Of a stretch of DNA of 13,409 nucleotides, positions 6,885 to 13,409 are shown piece after piece (the first letter of the stretch is position 1; the number at the start of each line of letters is the position of its first letter). Under the pieces are notes generated by a model that had not been told where the DNA came from, ran no database searches, and saw only the letters and a list, made by a program, of their open reading frames with translations. Origin of the DNA: CAZRUA01 sp964603125 (lineage in GTDB: Bacteria > Bacteroidota > Bacteroidia > B-17B0 > Aurantibacillaceae). The position numbers and the translations under genes are program-made. The stretch covers positions 1-13,409 of the forward strand of contig CAZRUA010000099.1 in assembly GCA_964603125.1 (NCBI GenBank), written 5' to 3'.

Positions 6885-7970
6885 ATGGAAGAAACAATAC
6901 GTGAGAAGTTATCGGTTTGGTTTAAGAAATTTAGCAAGTACATTGTAAGGTATAAAAATGGTAGTTTCCACCTTACGAGTTTAAACAACTCTCCTCTTAC
7001 TGTAATCGAAAGTTTTGATAAGATGCCTTTTTGTAAACACGAAACAGCAAAAAAGAAATTATCGGCAGATACTATTTTTTTTAAGGCGTTTTTCTATTAC
7101 TGTAATCCTGAGGAGGATTTGTGGGTCTTTGTATCTGGATTAAATTTTAAACAAAATGTATTGATGAAAAATATTTATGAGAAGGAGGTTCCTGCCGAGT
7201 ATCATTTTATTAATCTGCATTTTAAAAATAAAAACATCATCAAAAAATCTACAATTAATGGGTTGGTTTTAAAAAATAGAACCTGGTCAATGTTTAAGGC
7301 TGGTCAAACAATTTCCGAGTACCATTTTAAGCAATCAGAAGAAAAGAATATTACAATTTATTTTACCAGTAAGTGGTTGGAAAAACAAAAAGCAACAAAT
7401 CCTTTATTTAGTAAGGGCAAGCTAATTAGTTTTTTCGAGTCTAGTAATAGCTATTTATTATTAGATGAAGAAGGAGTTGAATACGATGCTATTTACGAAA
7501 ACCTTCTTGCACTTGCCAAGAAGGAAAGTGGTGTAAATTGGATAACAGGAGTAAAAAAGGCGGTTGATGAAATTTTAAAAGGTTTTGTTAATAGAATAAA
7601 TGAGGAAATAGTAGAAGAAAATCATTTTGATTTAAATGATAAAGACAGAAAAAATGTTCAGCAAATAGAAAAATATCTTAGTGATAATTTATTTGGCGAT
7701 TTCCCTGGGATCGAAAAAATTGCAGCCAAAATTGGTATTTCGCCAACCAAAGCAAAAAGTGATTTTAAAAGCGTACATAACAAAACCTTGCTACAGTATT
7801 TTAGTTCTCAGCAAATGCAGATTGCGAATCAATTGCTAGCAGAAAATAAGTATACTGTAAAGGAAGTTGCTAATTTACTTGGTTACGAAAATGCCAGTAA
7901 ATTTTCAGCGGTTTTTAAAAAACATTTTAGCTATAATCCTTCTCAAGTTTTGAATGAAGAAATCTTATAA
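6885..7970 (+). CDS. AraC-family transcriptional regulator
   Basis: This 361-residue regulator has a C-terminal AraC/XylS DNA-binding domain at about 255-361. It contains two helix-turn-helix units, GIEKIAAKIGISPTKAKSDF and VKEVANLLGYENASKFSAVF, and the family ending KKHFSYNPSQ. The N-terminal ~250 residues form a mixed beta-rich region (for example WVFVSGLN, TIYFTSKWL) resembling the sensory half of AraC proteins; I do not recognise its ligand and see no membrane segment. I chose the ATG at 6885 (MEETIREKL); a TTG at 6867 would add six residues. It is divergent from the RCC1-repeat gene across only 121 bases, so it may control that gene and itself. The gene is A+T rich, unlike its divergent neighbour. 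A strong terminator follows six bases after the stop. Confidence 0.9.
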   Translation: MEETIREKLSVWFKKFSKYIVRYKNGSFHLTSLNNSPLTVIESFDKMPFCKHETAKKKLSADTIFFKAFFYYCNPEEDLWVFVSGLNFKQNVLMKNIYEKEVPAEYHFINLHFKNKNIIKKSTINGLVLKNRTWSMFKAGQTISEYHFKQSEEKNITIYFTSKWLEKQKATNPLFSKGKLISFFESSNSYLLLDEEGVEYDAIYENLLALAKKESGVNWITGVKKAVDEILKGFVNRINEEIVEENHFDLNDKDRKNVQQIEKYLSDNLFGDFPGIEKIAAKIGISPTKAKSDFKSVHNKTLLQYFSSQQMQIANQLLAENKYTVKEVANLLGYENASKFSAVFKKHFSYNPSQVLNEEIL

Positions 7971-7975
7971 ACAAA

Positions 7976-8005
7976 AAACCCTTAACTAGACTAAGTTAAG
8001 GGTTT
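7976..8005. terminator. Bidirectional terminator between the AraC gene and the tRNA
   Basis: AAACCCTTAACT and AGTTAAGGGTTT form a perfect 12-bp stem with a 6-base loop (AGACTA). On the minus strand it is followed by TTTGTTTAT after the T-rich arm, serving the tRNA whose 3' end is at 8015. On the plus strand it is followed by TCTTGTTTT, serving the AraC-family gene. Confidence 0.85.
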
Positions 8006-8014
8006 CTTGTTTTG

Positions 8015-8088
8015 TGGTCCCACTTGGGCTCGAACCAAGGACCACCTGATTATGAGTCAGGTGCTCTAACCAACTGAGCTATAGGACC
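8015..8088 (-). tRNA. tRNA with anticodon CAT (probably Ile2, lysidine type)
   Basis: On the minus strand the sequence folds as a complete 74-nt tRNA. The acceptor is GGTCCTA/TGGGACC with discriminator A, the D arm is GCTC-AGTTGGTTA-GAGC, the anticodon arm is CCTGA-CTCATAA-TCAGG, and the T arm is CTTGG-TTCGAGC-CCAAG. The 3' CCA is not encoded. G1-C72 pairing excludes the initiator tRNA. The pairs C4-G69 and C5-G68 match the TilS recognition elements known for E. coli tRNA-Ile2, so I favour Ile2 (C34 modified to lysidine, reading AUA) over elongator Met, but sequence alone does not settle this. Confidence 0.93.
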
Positions 8089-8112
8089 AATTACGAATAA
8101 TTTGCTTCCTTA

Positions 8113-8156
8113 ACTCTAACCGCCCCAGTTTATTGGGAGAGTAATAGGACCAAATT
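8113..8156 (-). pseudogene. Degenerate 5' half of a duplicated tRNA gene
   Basis: Read on the minus strand, this segment repeats three blocks of the intact tRNA in order. These are TAATTTGGTCCTAT (flank plus acceptor 5' strand; the intact copy has TAATTGGTCCTAT), CTC of the D stem, and GGTTAGAG of the D loop and stem. The distance between blocks is 13 bases longer than in the intact tRNA, filled by a sequence that can itself pair (CCCA/TGGG). No anticodon or T arm follows. It lies directly upstream of the intact tRNA, as expected for a decayed tandem copy. It might instead be part of the tRNA leader. Confidence 0.4.
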
Positions 8157-8187
8157 AGACAAATCTAATTTTAGGACAGCAAAAGTA

Positions 8188-8195
8188 TATATTTG
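8188..8195 (+). promoter_or_regulatory. Predicted -7 element for the HAD hydrolase gene
   Basis: TATATTTG matches the Bacteroidota -7 consensus TAnnTTTG exactly and ends 19 nt upstream of the ATG at 8215, implying a short leader. I see no good TTTG element at the usual distance upstream. Confidence 0.4.
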
Positions 8196-8214
8196 TAGTG
8201 GAATTTCAAAACGA

Positions 8215-8847
8215 ATGGCAAAAATTAAAAACATTATTTTAGATTTAGGTGGAGTAATCATAAATTTGGATATTCCCAAGACTATCAAGGCTTTTGAAAG
8301 CATTGGTTTTGAAAACTTTGCGCATAATTACACCCAAATGCAACAAATGCCCTTTTTTGACGAATATGATAAGGGAAAAATAAGCTCAGAAGAATTTATT
8401 GAAGAAGTAAAAAAGCTTCACCCATCTCAAGTGAACAACTCACAAATTATTTGGGCTTGGAACGAAATGCTGCTTGATTTCCCGATTCATCGGATAGAAT
8501 ATGTAAAAAAACTAAGTCAACAATACCGTGTGTTTCTTTTAAGCAACACCAACGAGCTACACATCGAAGCTTTTGAAAAAATTTTACACCAACCGCATCA
8601 ACTCACCAATCTTTCAAGCTTATTTGAAAAAGATTATTACAGCTGCCGAATTGGTATGCGTAAGCCTGATACTGAAATTTTTGAATTTGTGCTCGAACAA
8701 AACAACTTAAACAAAAACGAAACTGTTTTTATTGATGATTCTAAGCAACATGTAGAAGGCGCAAATAAAATAGGTTTGGACGCTCACCTTATATCGCAAC
8801 AAGAAGATATTAGCGTTTTTTTAGAAAAAATTCTTTCATTAGCTTAG
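8215..8847 (+). CDS. HAD-superfamily hydrolase (YihX-like phosphatase family)
   Basis: This is a cytoplasmic 210-residue HAD hydrolase with all four motifs. Motif I is ILDLGGV with nucleophile D10, motif II is LLSNTN (S110), motif III is MRKPD (K150) and motif IV is VFIDDS (D174, D175). The cap is a small helical insert after motif I (about residues 18-85), as in subfamily IA. The second Asp of the usual DxD is a Gly here, which is normal for the DLGGV/DLGNV branch that includes YihX, a sugar-phosphate phosphatase in E. coli. The substrate cannot be told from the sequence. The gene is monocistronic, with its own -7 element, and its last 38 nt overlap the tail of tadA on the other strand, leaving no room for a terminator. 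Confidence 0.88.
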   Translation: MAKIKNIILDLGGVIINLDIPKTIKAFESIGFENFAHNYTQMQQMPFFDEYDKGKISSEEFIEEVKKLHPSQVNNSQIIWAWNEMLLDFPIHRIEYVKKLSQQYRVFLLSNTNELHIEAFEKILHQPHQLTNLSSLFEKDYYSCRIGMRKPDTEIFEFVLEQNNLNKNETVFIDDSKQHVEGANKIGLDAHLISQQEDISVFLEKILSLA

Positions 8848-9247
8848 AACATTCTTCTTCCAACACTCCAGATACTATTGTTGTTTTGGGATGTAAAATA
8901 TTTTGATGCTTTGCAAAGCCCCTCTTTTCGTCGCTTGCTCCATAAACCACATTACTTATCTGACTCCAAAACAATGCACCTCCGCACATTACGCATGGTT
9001 CAAGTGTTACATACAAGGTACATTCCTTTAAATATTTACCTCCAATATAATTTGCAGCTGAAGTAATAGCTTGCATTTCAGCATGTGCAGTAACATCCGT
9101 TAATCGTTCGGTTAAATTATGTGCTCGTGCTATAATTCGATTATCCGCCACTACAACAGCTCCTACTGGAACCTCATCTTCATCAAATGCTAACTGCGCT
9201 TCTTTTAAAGCTTCACGCATAAAATGTTCGTGCGAAAATGGCTCCAT
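8810..9247 (-). CDS. tadA: tRNA-specific adenosine deaminase TadA
   Basis: This 145-residue zinc-dependent deaminase should convert A34 of tRNA-Arg(ACG) to inosine. The signature is complete: HAE at 55-57 (H55 a zinc ligand, E57 the proton shuttle) and PCVMC at 84-88 (C85 and C88 the other ligands). The N-terminus HEHFMREALKEA and the segment VPVGAVVV match TadA, as does the length. A guanine or cytosine deaminase of the same fold is less likely because of the TLEPCVMCGGAL context. The ATG at 9247 follows the stop of the upstream peptidase gene by one base, so it is probably the last gene of that operon. Its 3' end overlaps the convergent HAD gene by 38 nt. Confidence 0.92.
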   Translation of the reverse strand: MEPFSHEHFMREALKEAQLAFDEDEVPVGAVVVADNRIIARAHNLTERLTDVTAHAEMQAITSAANYIGGKYLKECTLYVTLEPCVMCGGALFWSQISNVVYGASDEKRGFAKHQNILHPKTTIVSGVLEEECSKLMKEFFLKKR

Positions 9248-9248
9248 A

Positions 9249-10424
9249 CTAAAGTTTAATTCCCAATTTTTTGGCCATGGCCGGGTTCAAACTCTTTTTA
9301 TTGATCATAATGGATATAGTTTTGTACTGAACGTAATTTTCAGAAGCATAAAAATAACCATCACACTTATTACTTTCGGCACCCCAAGAATTTTTTACAA
9401 CATAGTACTTTACTCCGTTTTGATCTGTAACCAATCCTGTTATGTGCATTCCGTGGTCATCTTGCGTTTTATAATTATCAAAAGCTTGCTGACGCATTTC
9501 TTGCGTTACAGGTTGCTGAGCCACTGGTTTAACTAAGCAATTCTTTTTTTCCTCTGCCGTCATTTTATCCCAACCCTGAGGTAAAATAGCCAAACCATCT
9601 CTGTGTTTAAAATAAGTTTCGGTTACATCAGCTGCCCAGGCAATACTATACCCTTTGGTTAATGTGGTATTCATAATGTCTTGCAATTCATTTAGTGGAA
9701 CGTTGTAAGCTTCCTTCCAAGCCCAGTTATCAGGTATTTCAATAATAAATGGTTTGTAAAATGGATGATGTGTAAATGATGTAATGTAAACATAATCATC
9801 CGGATTAATTCCTAATTCCTTAGCGTACGTTTCGGGAGTATAGGTTTTTCCTTGGTACTCAAACTTTTCGGGCACTGCTCCTAAATATTTATCCAATGTT
9901 TCGTTAAACTTTTTGTAAAATGCAGCTGGGTCTATCGTATCATTTTTCGAATTCACTACTTCATTTACTTGGCTTAGCAATACACTATCCATTTCGTTAT
10001 GATTAAAATCTTTCCCCTCAGGCTTGTTTCCGTTATAAACAGATTGTGGAACCATACCATAATTTTTAAGCACATTCACAACATCATGAAACTCGCCACC
10101 TGGGGCAAACTGTGCTTTACCATGCATACGAATGTAGTTTTGTGCTTTTAAAGGATAAGCATTTCTTACTACAAACATTTCACTTAAATTTAATTCTTTG
10201 GCTTTTCCTTTTCTTAGCAATTCCGATTCAAAAAAAGACAAACTCGAAAATGTCCAACAAGTACTTGTTTGTCCTTGGTTTTGAACTTTTGTGCTTTCAG
10301 TATTCTTTACTACCGTAAATTTATACTCGCTGCCAGGCTTATTAGTTAAAGTTTGTGCTTGCGACGAAAATGTTGCGGCTAAAGCCAAGCAACCGATTAA
10401 AAAGTAGTTATTGATTTTTTTCAT
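9249..10424 (-). CDS. Secreted C1-family cysteine peptidase (bleomycin hydrolase/PepC-like)
   Basis: This 391-residue papain-fold peptidase belongs to the C1B (aminopeptidase C/bleomycin hydrolase) type. The signal peptide MKKINNYFLIGCLALAATFSSQAQ ends near residue 24, so it should act in the periplasm or outside, unlike the cytosolic PepC/BleH of other bacteria. The active site is complete: oxyanion Q50 and nucleophile C56 in NQGQTSTCWTFS, H327 in DDHGMHITGL, and N345 in VKNSWG. No propeptide inhibitor domain is evident: only about 25 residues separate the predicted signal cleavage from Q50. The C-terminus (AKKLGIKL) ends soon after the catalytic domain and lacks a T9SS tail. Its start overlaps the preceding membrane-protein gene by 17 nt, and tadA follows after one base. 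The substrate is unknown. Confidence 0.9.
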   Translation of the reverse strand: MKKINNYFLIGCLALAATFSSQAQTLTNKPGSEYKFTVVKNTESTKVQNQGQTSTCWTFSSLSFFESELLRKGKAKELNLSEMFVVRNAYPLKAQNYIRMHGKAQFAPGGEFHDVVNVLKNYGMVPQSVYNGNKPEGKDFNHNEMDSVLLSQVNEVVNSKNDTIDPAAFYKKFNETLDKYLGAVPEKFEYQGKTYTPETYAKELGINPDDYVYITSFTHHPFYKPFIIEIPDNWAWKEAYNVPLNELQDIMNTTLTKGYSIAWAADVTETYFKHRDGLAILPQGWDKMTAEEKKNCLVKPVAQQPVTQEMRQQAFDNYKTQDDHGMHITGLVTDQNGVKYYVVKNSWGAESNKCDGYFYASENYVQYKTISIMINKKSLNPAMAKKLGIKL

Positions 10425-10803
10425 TTGCCTTATCTTGTTTTACAAGTTTCATTAATAACACAGTTTCAAAAATAGTATATGCTAGATATAAGATTAAAAA
10501 CTGCAAGCCAATTGCCATGACTTTTGTTTTGAAAATCATTGCCAATATTACAATACCAATTAAGCTAGCAAACATTTTCATTCCTGTAAGTCCCATAAAC
10601 TTATACGAAAAATCGTTTTTATTTTCGCTGCCTAACGATTTACTTAATAAACTATGCAGAAGAATGCTAAACAAAAACAAGAAAGCTAAAATGCCGTAAC
10701 CTGCATTACTAACGTATTCGGGGCGAGGAATAAATTGATTCCAACAAAAAACCATAACTAGCATTATGATTGAAAATATACTTAATTTTAAAAGGTAACT
10801 CAT
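10408..10803 (-). CDS. Four-helix membrane protein, AtpI-like, next to atpZ
   Basis: This 131-residue integral membrane protein has four predicted helices at about 5-22, 35-55, 76-92 and 96-118, and a charged tail KQDKANEKNQ. I recognise no motif. Length and topology resemble E. coli AtpI (UncI), which assists ATP synthase assembly, and the gene directly follows atpZ with an ATGA overlap. From memory, many Bacteroidota have an uncharacterised protein of this size between atpZ and atpB. I therefore infer a role connected with F-type ATP synthase assembly; the sequence alone does not prove it. Its 3' end overlaps the peptidase gene by 17 nt, so both are probably on one transcript. Confidence 0.75.
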   Translation of the reverse strand: MSYLLKLSIFSIIMLVMVFCWNQFIPRPEYVSNAGYGILAFLFLFSILLHSLLSKSLGSENKNDFSYKFMGLTGMKMFASLIGIVILAMIFKTKVMAIGLQFLILYLAYTIFETVLLMKLVKQDKANEKNQ

Positions 10804-11018
10804 TTTTTAAGAAAATCTTTAATCGCCATATAAATTGCTACCACAACGGATAACAAACTTAGAACTAATGTGAAGATGGGTGTTTTAAACTCGAAATATT
10901 TATCTAAATAACGTCCCCCAAAAACTCCTAAAAAAATTGTGACCAACATTTGTATTCCCATGGAGGAATATTTCATGTAATTATTTACAGGCTTTTTAGG
11001 AGGTAATTTATCACTCAT
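10800..11018 (-). CDS. atpZ: AtpZ/AtpI-family ATP synthase accessory protein
   Basis: This is a 72-residue membrane protein with two helices (about 20-37 and 47-66). The family pattern is GIQMLVTIFLGVFGGRYLDKYF, with Gly-rich helix 1 followed by R/D-K, and then TPIFTLVLSLLSVV. It matches the ATPase_gene1 (AtpZ) family, encoded next to F-type ATP synthase genes and implicated in c-ring assembly or Mg2+/Ca2+ transport. The N-terminus (MSDKLPPKKP) is charged and cytoplasmic. It overlaps the bactofilin gene by 8 nt upstream and the next gene by 4 nt (ATGA), so it is translationally coupled. No ATP synthase subunit gene is present in this window. Confidence 0.85.
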   Translation of the reverse strand: MSDKLPPKKPVNNYMKYSSMGIQMLVTIFLGVFGGRYLDKYFEFKTPIFTLVLSLLSVVVAIYMAIKDFLKK

Positions 11019-11373
11019 TAGATACGTTCATTTTACAAGTACCAGTGAATAATGCATCTGGCTCAATAGAAATTTTTGCCGTAACAATATCACCATATAG
11101 TTTTGCTGTTTTTTTCAGCGCTAATAATTCGTTTACTTTAATAACGCCTTTTACTTCGCCCGAAATATCAGCGTTAGCACATGTTACGTCTCCTTCAATC
11201 ACACCTGTTGGACCAACAACTAATTTTCCAGCAACTTCAACATTACCTTTAATTGAACCGTCAATTCTAAAATCTCCTCCAGTTTTAATATCACCTGTAA
11301 GATTAGTACCCGTTCCAATTAAGTTAATTGATGTACTATCTACAACTGCATTTTTAGTATTTCCTTTGAACAT
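11011..11373 (-). CDS. Bactofilin (polymer-forming cytoskeletal protein)
   Basis: This 120-residue bactofilin (DUF583 family) has a short N-terminal tail (1-20) followed by a right-handed beta-helix core. The core is seen as repeated hydrophobic/Gly steps: LTGDIKTGGDFRIDGSIKGN, VEVAGKLVVG, GVIEGDVTCANADISGEVKG and KLYGDIVTAKISIEP. Bactofilins polymerise without nucleotide into filaments at the membrane and serve as scaffolds for cell shape and localisation. The gene lies 11 nt after the stop of the PorW-like gene and overlaps atpZ by 8 nt. The neighbourhood may link it to positioning of envelope machinery (inference). Confidence 0.92.
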   Translation of the reverse strand: MFKGNTKNAVVDSTSINLIGTGTNLTGDIKTGGDFRIDGSIKGNVEVAGKLVVGPTGVIEGDVTCANADISGEVKGVIKVNELLALKKTAKLYGDIVTAKISIEPDALFTGTCKMNVSNE

Positions 11374-11384
11374 AATTCGTCGTT

Positions 11385-13409
11385 TTAATTAAAGTTTTCG
11401 GTATAAAAAGTTTTATACTCTTCAATGTTTTTTCTTTTTAATAGCAGTCCGAAATTTTGAGTGCTTATTTGTAACAAGCTGTATTTATCCTTTGGTAAGG
11501 ATTTTAAAACATCTGGTTTAGCATTTAAGGCTGTTTCATAATTTGTTACGTCCTTTTTGTTCTTAAATGTTTTAACTGCAATTAAAGTAATATCATCCAT
11601 TGGGATATTTAAGATGGTCAAACCATTAGATTCAAAAAACTCAGAATCGAAATCGCTTAATCTACTTTTTAAACCTTCCACATCAATATTCTTATCCTTT
11701 AAAGCTATTACAAAATAATGAGTAGCTTCTTCATCCTTTTTATATGACTCTTCGGCTTGAGCTTGTGAAGCCGCAAAAGCTTTTGGATCCTTTTGCTTTT
11801 TAATGGCATCTAACAAAGTTTTCGCCGGTTCAGCAATTGGGTCTTTTGGATATGTAATTAAAAGAGTGGTTAAAGCCTTTTCGGCACTATCTATTGGCAT
11901 TGTTTTAGCCATACAAACTGCACGCATATAAGCAAATCGAGCCGTGTAATCGTTTTTACCAAACTTAGTTAAACCTTCGCTACTGCTTTTTAAAGCTTCG
12001 CTATATTTTGATGCGGAAAATAATTCGTAAGTACTCGTGTAAAATGCTTCTACCTCTCCTTTTTTAGCTGCTAGTTTTGCTCCGTAGCCTGGGTCGCCAA
12101 TAATTTTATAATAATCTGATTCGGGATAATAATTTCTTAGAAAATCTTTACAGGCTGTTGCTTTAGCCTCATTTTTATCTTCTAAGTGAATACGATACAT
12201 TTGATAATAATCACTTGGCTCGTATTTGTTTTTAGGGAAACGCTTGTTTAAAGTTTCAAAGGCTTCAATCGACTTAGGATTATTATTTAAAGCTTCCCGG
12301 TACAAACTTCCTAAAGCATAATAAGCTTCAACAATCTTAGCATTTGATTTAGCAACTGCTTCTTCGGTTAAAGGCAAATCTTGAGTATAAAAACTTCTAG
12401 ATTTTTTATCAATCGTTTTTTTCACTTTAGGCTTATTACCTGCAACTTTAGAAGTATCATCTGGATTCTCCTCATCCGTTGCACCTAAAACCATTTTATT
12501 GCTTCTTCTCCAATTATCTTCGTATTTGCGACTATTTCCCCATTTTTTAAAAAACTCGGGTTTACCTTGGGCCTTAACTGCATCATTATACATATACCAA
12601 ACACCTGGAGTTCCAGTATTAATAGGATTTGTATTTACAATATTAGGATTATTTGCTTCGTTTTCTAAACGCTCTTTTTCATCGGCCTTACGTTGCTCTT
12701 CATCTTCAATTTGTTTAATTACTTTATCAATTAATTTATTTCGCGAAACAGAATCCATTGCAGCAACCTTTTGCAAACTATCTTCTTGCTTAATTGTTCG
12801 GATATGACCCACCAAAGTATTCATACTTTTTTTTCGGTTCATCACACTCTCATAATTTGGAAAATCCTCTTTAATTAAAACAACTGTACTGTCATAATAA
12901 GCTTCCGCATTAGGATACTCTTCTCTATCAAAATTAATTTCGGCAAGTCGCAAAAACGAAGTTGCTTTTTGATCTGTATTTGTTTTGCTTTCCTTTGCAG
13001 AGATTTTATAATAAGCAACAGCTCCATCGATATTCTTTTCCTTCTCTTCTAGCTCTCCTAAGGTGTAATAAATAACATCTAAGTACTCGTCATTTTTAAT
13101 ATCCTTAGTCATTTTAAGCAATTCCTTTTTTAATTCACTTGCTGACTTTCTATCCGATAATCTTGCGCGTTTAATTTTAGCATTAAACAACATTTCATAC
13201 GCTGGTTTTAAGCGCACACATTTACCATATTGCTCAACAGCTTTTACATTGTTCTTTTTTTGTTCGTACAACTGTCCTAAAATAAAGTAATAACGAGCCT
13301 TCTTGTTGCGACTTTTGGTTAATGTAATTGCTTCCTCTAATTGTTTAGCTCCTTCATCATACAAACCCTGACGTATGTAAAAATCAGCATATAGCGCTGC
13401 AAAATCGTC
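11385..13409 (-). CDS. porW: PorW/SprE-like T9SS TPR lipoprotein (N-terminus outside window)
   Basis: This is the C-terminal 674 residues of a large TPR protein. The frame stays open to the right edge (DDFAALYADFYIRQGLYDEG), so the TTG at 13364 is not the start, and the signal/lipid box is missing from view. TPR units (for example ARYYFILGQLYEQKKN, VIYYTLGELEEKEKN) fill the first ~180 residues, then comes a charged coiled coil rich in Glu/Arg. A conserved block follows at about 12497-12600 (GVWYMYND ... FFKKWGNSRKYEDNWRRSNK), which I recognise as typical of SprE/PorW. More TPRs follow, with a C-terminal domain starting HYFVIALKD and ending LKRKNIEEYKTFYTENFN. PorW is an outer-membrane-associated periplasmic lipoprotein needed for type IX secretion and, in gliders, for motility. 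Bactofilin follows after 11 nt. Confidence in the family is good, in the exact function moderate. Confidence 0.82.
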   Translation of the reverse strand, partial: DDFAALYADFYIRQGLYDEGAKQLEEAITLTKSRNKKARYYFILGQLYEQKKNNVKAVEQYGKCVRLKPAYEMLFNAKIKRARLSDRKSASELKKELLKMTKDIKNDEYLDVIYYTLGELEEKEKNIDGAVAYYKISAKESKTNTDQKATSFLRLAEINFDREEYPNAEAYYDSTVVLIKEDFPNYESVMNRKKSMNTLVGHIRTIKQEDSLQKVAAMDSVSRNKLIDKVIKQIEDEEQRKADEKERLENEANNPNIVNTNPINTGTPGVWYMYNDAVKAQGKPEFFKKWGNSRKYEDNWRRSNKMVLGATDEENPDDTSKVAGNKPKVKKTIDKKSRSFYTQDLPLTEEAVAKSNAKIVEAYYALGSLYREALNNNPKSIEAFETLNKRFPKNKYEPSDYYQMYRIHLEDKNEAKATACKDFLRNYYPESDYYKIIGDPGYGAKLAAKKGEVEAFYTSTYELFSASKYSEALKSSSEGLTKFGKNDYTARFAYMRAVCMAKTMPIDSAEKALTTLLITYPKDPIAEPAKTLLDAIKKQKDPKAFAASQAQAEESYKKDEEATHYFVIALKDKNIDVEGLKSRLSDFDSEFFESNGLTILNIPMDDITLIAVKTFKNKKDVTNYETALNAKPDVLKSLPKDKYSLLQISTQNFGLLLKRKNIEEYKTFYTENFN

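Noticed and set aside
6764..6988. 75-residue N-terminal extension of the RCC1-repeat protein
   Set aside because: It would overlap the divergent AraC-family gene and bury a perfect signal peptide (MKKFLLFAIV...) in the middle; the start at 6763 is clearly better.
8239..8256. HAD protein missing the second Asp of the DxD motif, suggesting an inactive enzyme
   Set aside because: DLGGV/DLGNV in place of DxD is normal for the YihX-like branch, and all other catalytic residues are present.
13350..13364. TTG at 13364 as the start of the PorW-like gene
   Set aside because: The frame continues upstream to the window edge with TPR-like sequence and no signal peptide follows the TTG, so the gene is simply cut by the window.

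Overview
The window looks like chromosomal DNA of a Bacteroidota bacterium (Flavobacteriia/Sphingobacteriia/Chitinophagia type; genus not determinable). The evidence is low G+C outside one gene, start regions without Shine-Dalgarno sequences, promoter matches of the TTTG / TAnnTTTG type, a secreted protein with a type IX secretion (T9SS) C-terminal sorting tail, and a PorW/SprE-like T9SS lipoprotein next to a bactofilin and AtpZ. No phage, transposase, integrase or CRISPR signal was seen.

Left part (1-3180): a truncated secreted-protein gene on the minus strand (472 to the left edge) faces away from a plus-strand two-component system. That system is a TPR-sensor histidine kinase of the HisKA_3 type (992-2557, signal peptide apparently encoded upstream of the first conventional start codon) and an overlapping NarL/LuxR-type response regulator (2547-3179). 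The 518-base divergent intergenic region carries two near-identical 16-bp inverted repeats (CCAGT-N6-ACTGG), one in front of each promoter. They are good candidates for binding sites of this response regulator, making the secreted protein its likely target and the kinase operon autoregulated.

Middle part (3180-8090): a 400-base gap ends in a strong terminator for a large minus-strand T9SS cargo protein (3581-6763; seven RCC1 blades, a second propeller-like region, an Ig-like domain and a sorting tail). It is divergent from an AraC-family regulator (6885-7970). A 12-bp-stem bidirectional terminator separates this from a tRNA with anticodon CAT (probably the lysidine-modified Ile2 tRNA). Degenerate pieces of the same tRNA lie on both sides: a 5'-half-like piece at 8113-8156 and a 3'-end-like piece at 3369-3397.

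Right part (8215-13409): a plus-strand HAD-superfamily hydrolase converges, with a 38-nt tail overlap, on a compact minus-strand gene run. In transcription order this is porW/sprE-like (start beyond the right edge), bactofilin, atpZ, a four-helix AtpI-like membrane protein, a secreted C1-family (bleomycin hydrolase-like) peptidase and tadA. Gaps are 11 nt or less, or the genes overlap, so they probably form one operon. The first four genes match, from memory, the block that in many Bacteroidota precedes the F-type ATP synthase genes; here atpB does not follow and the peptidase and tadA take its place.

The most interesting leads are the paired operator-like sites with the two-component system and secreted target, the non-canonical start of the kinase, the exactly 150-nt-spaced repeats of the RCC1 gene, and the tRNA-derived fragments around the RCC1/AraC module.
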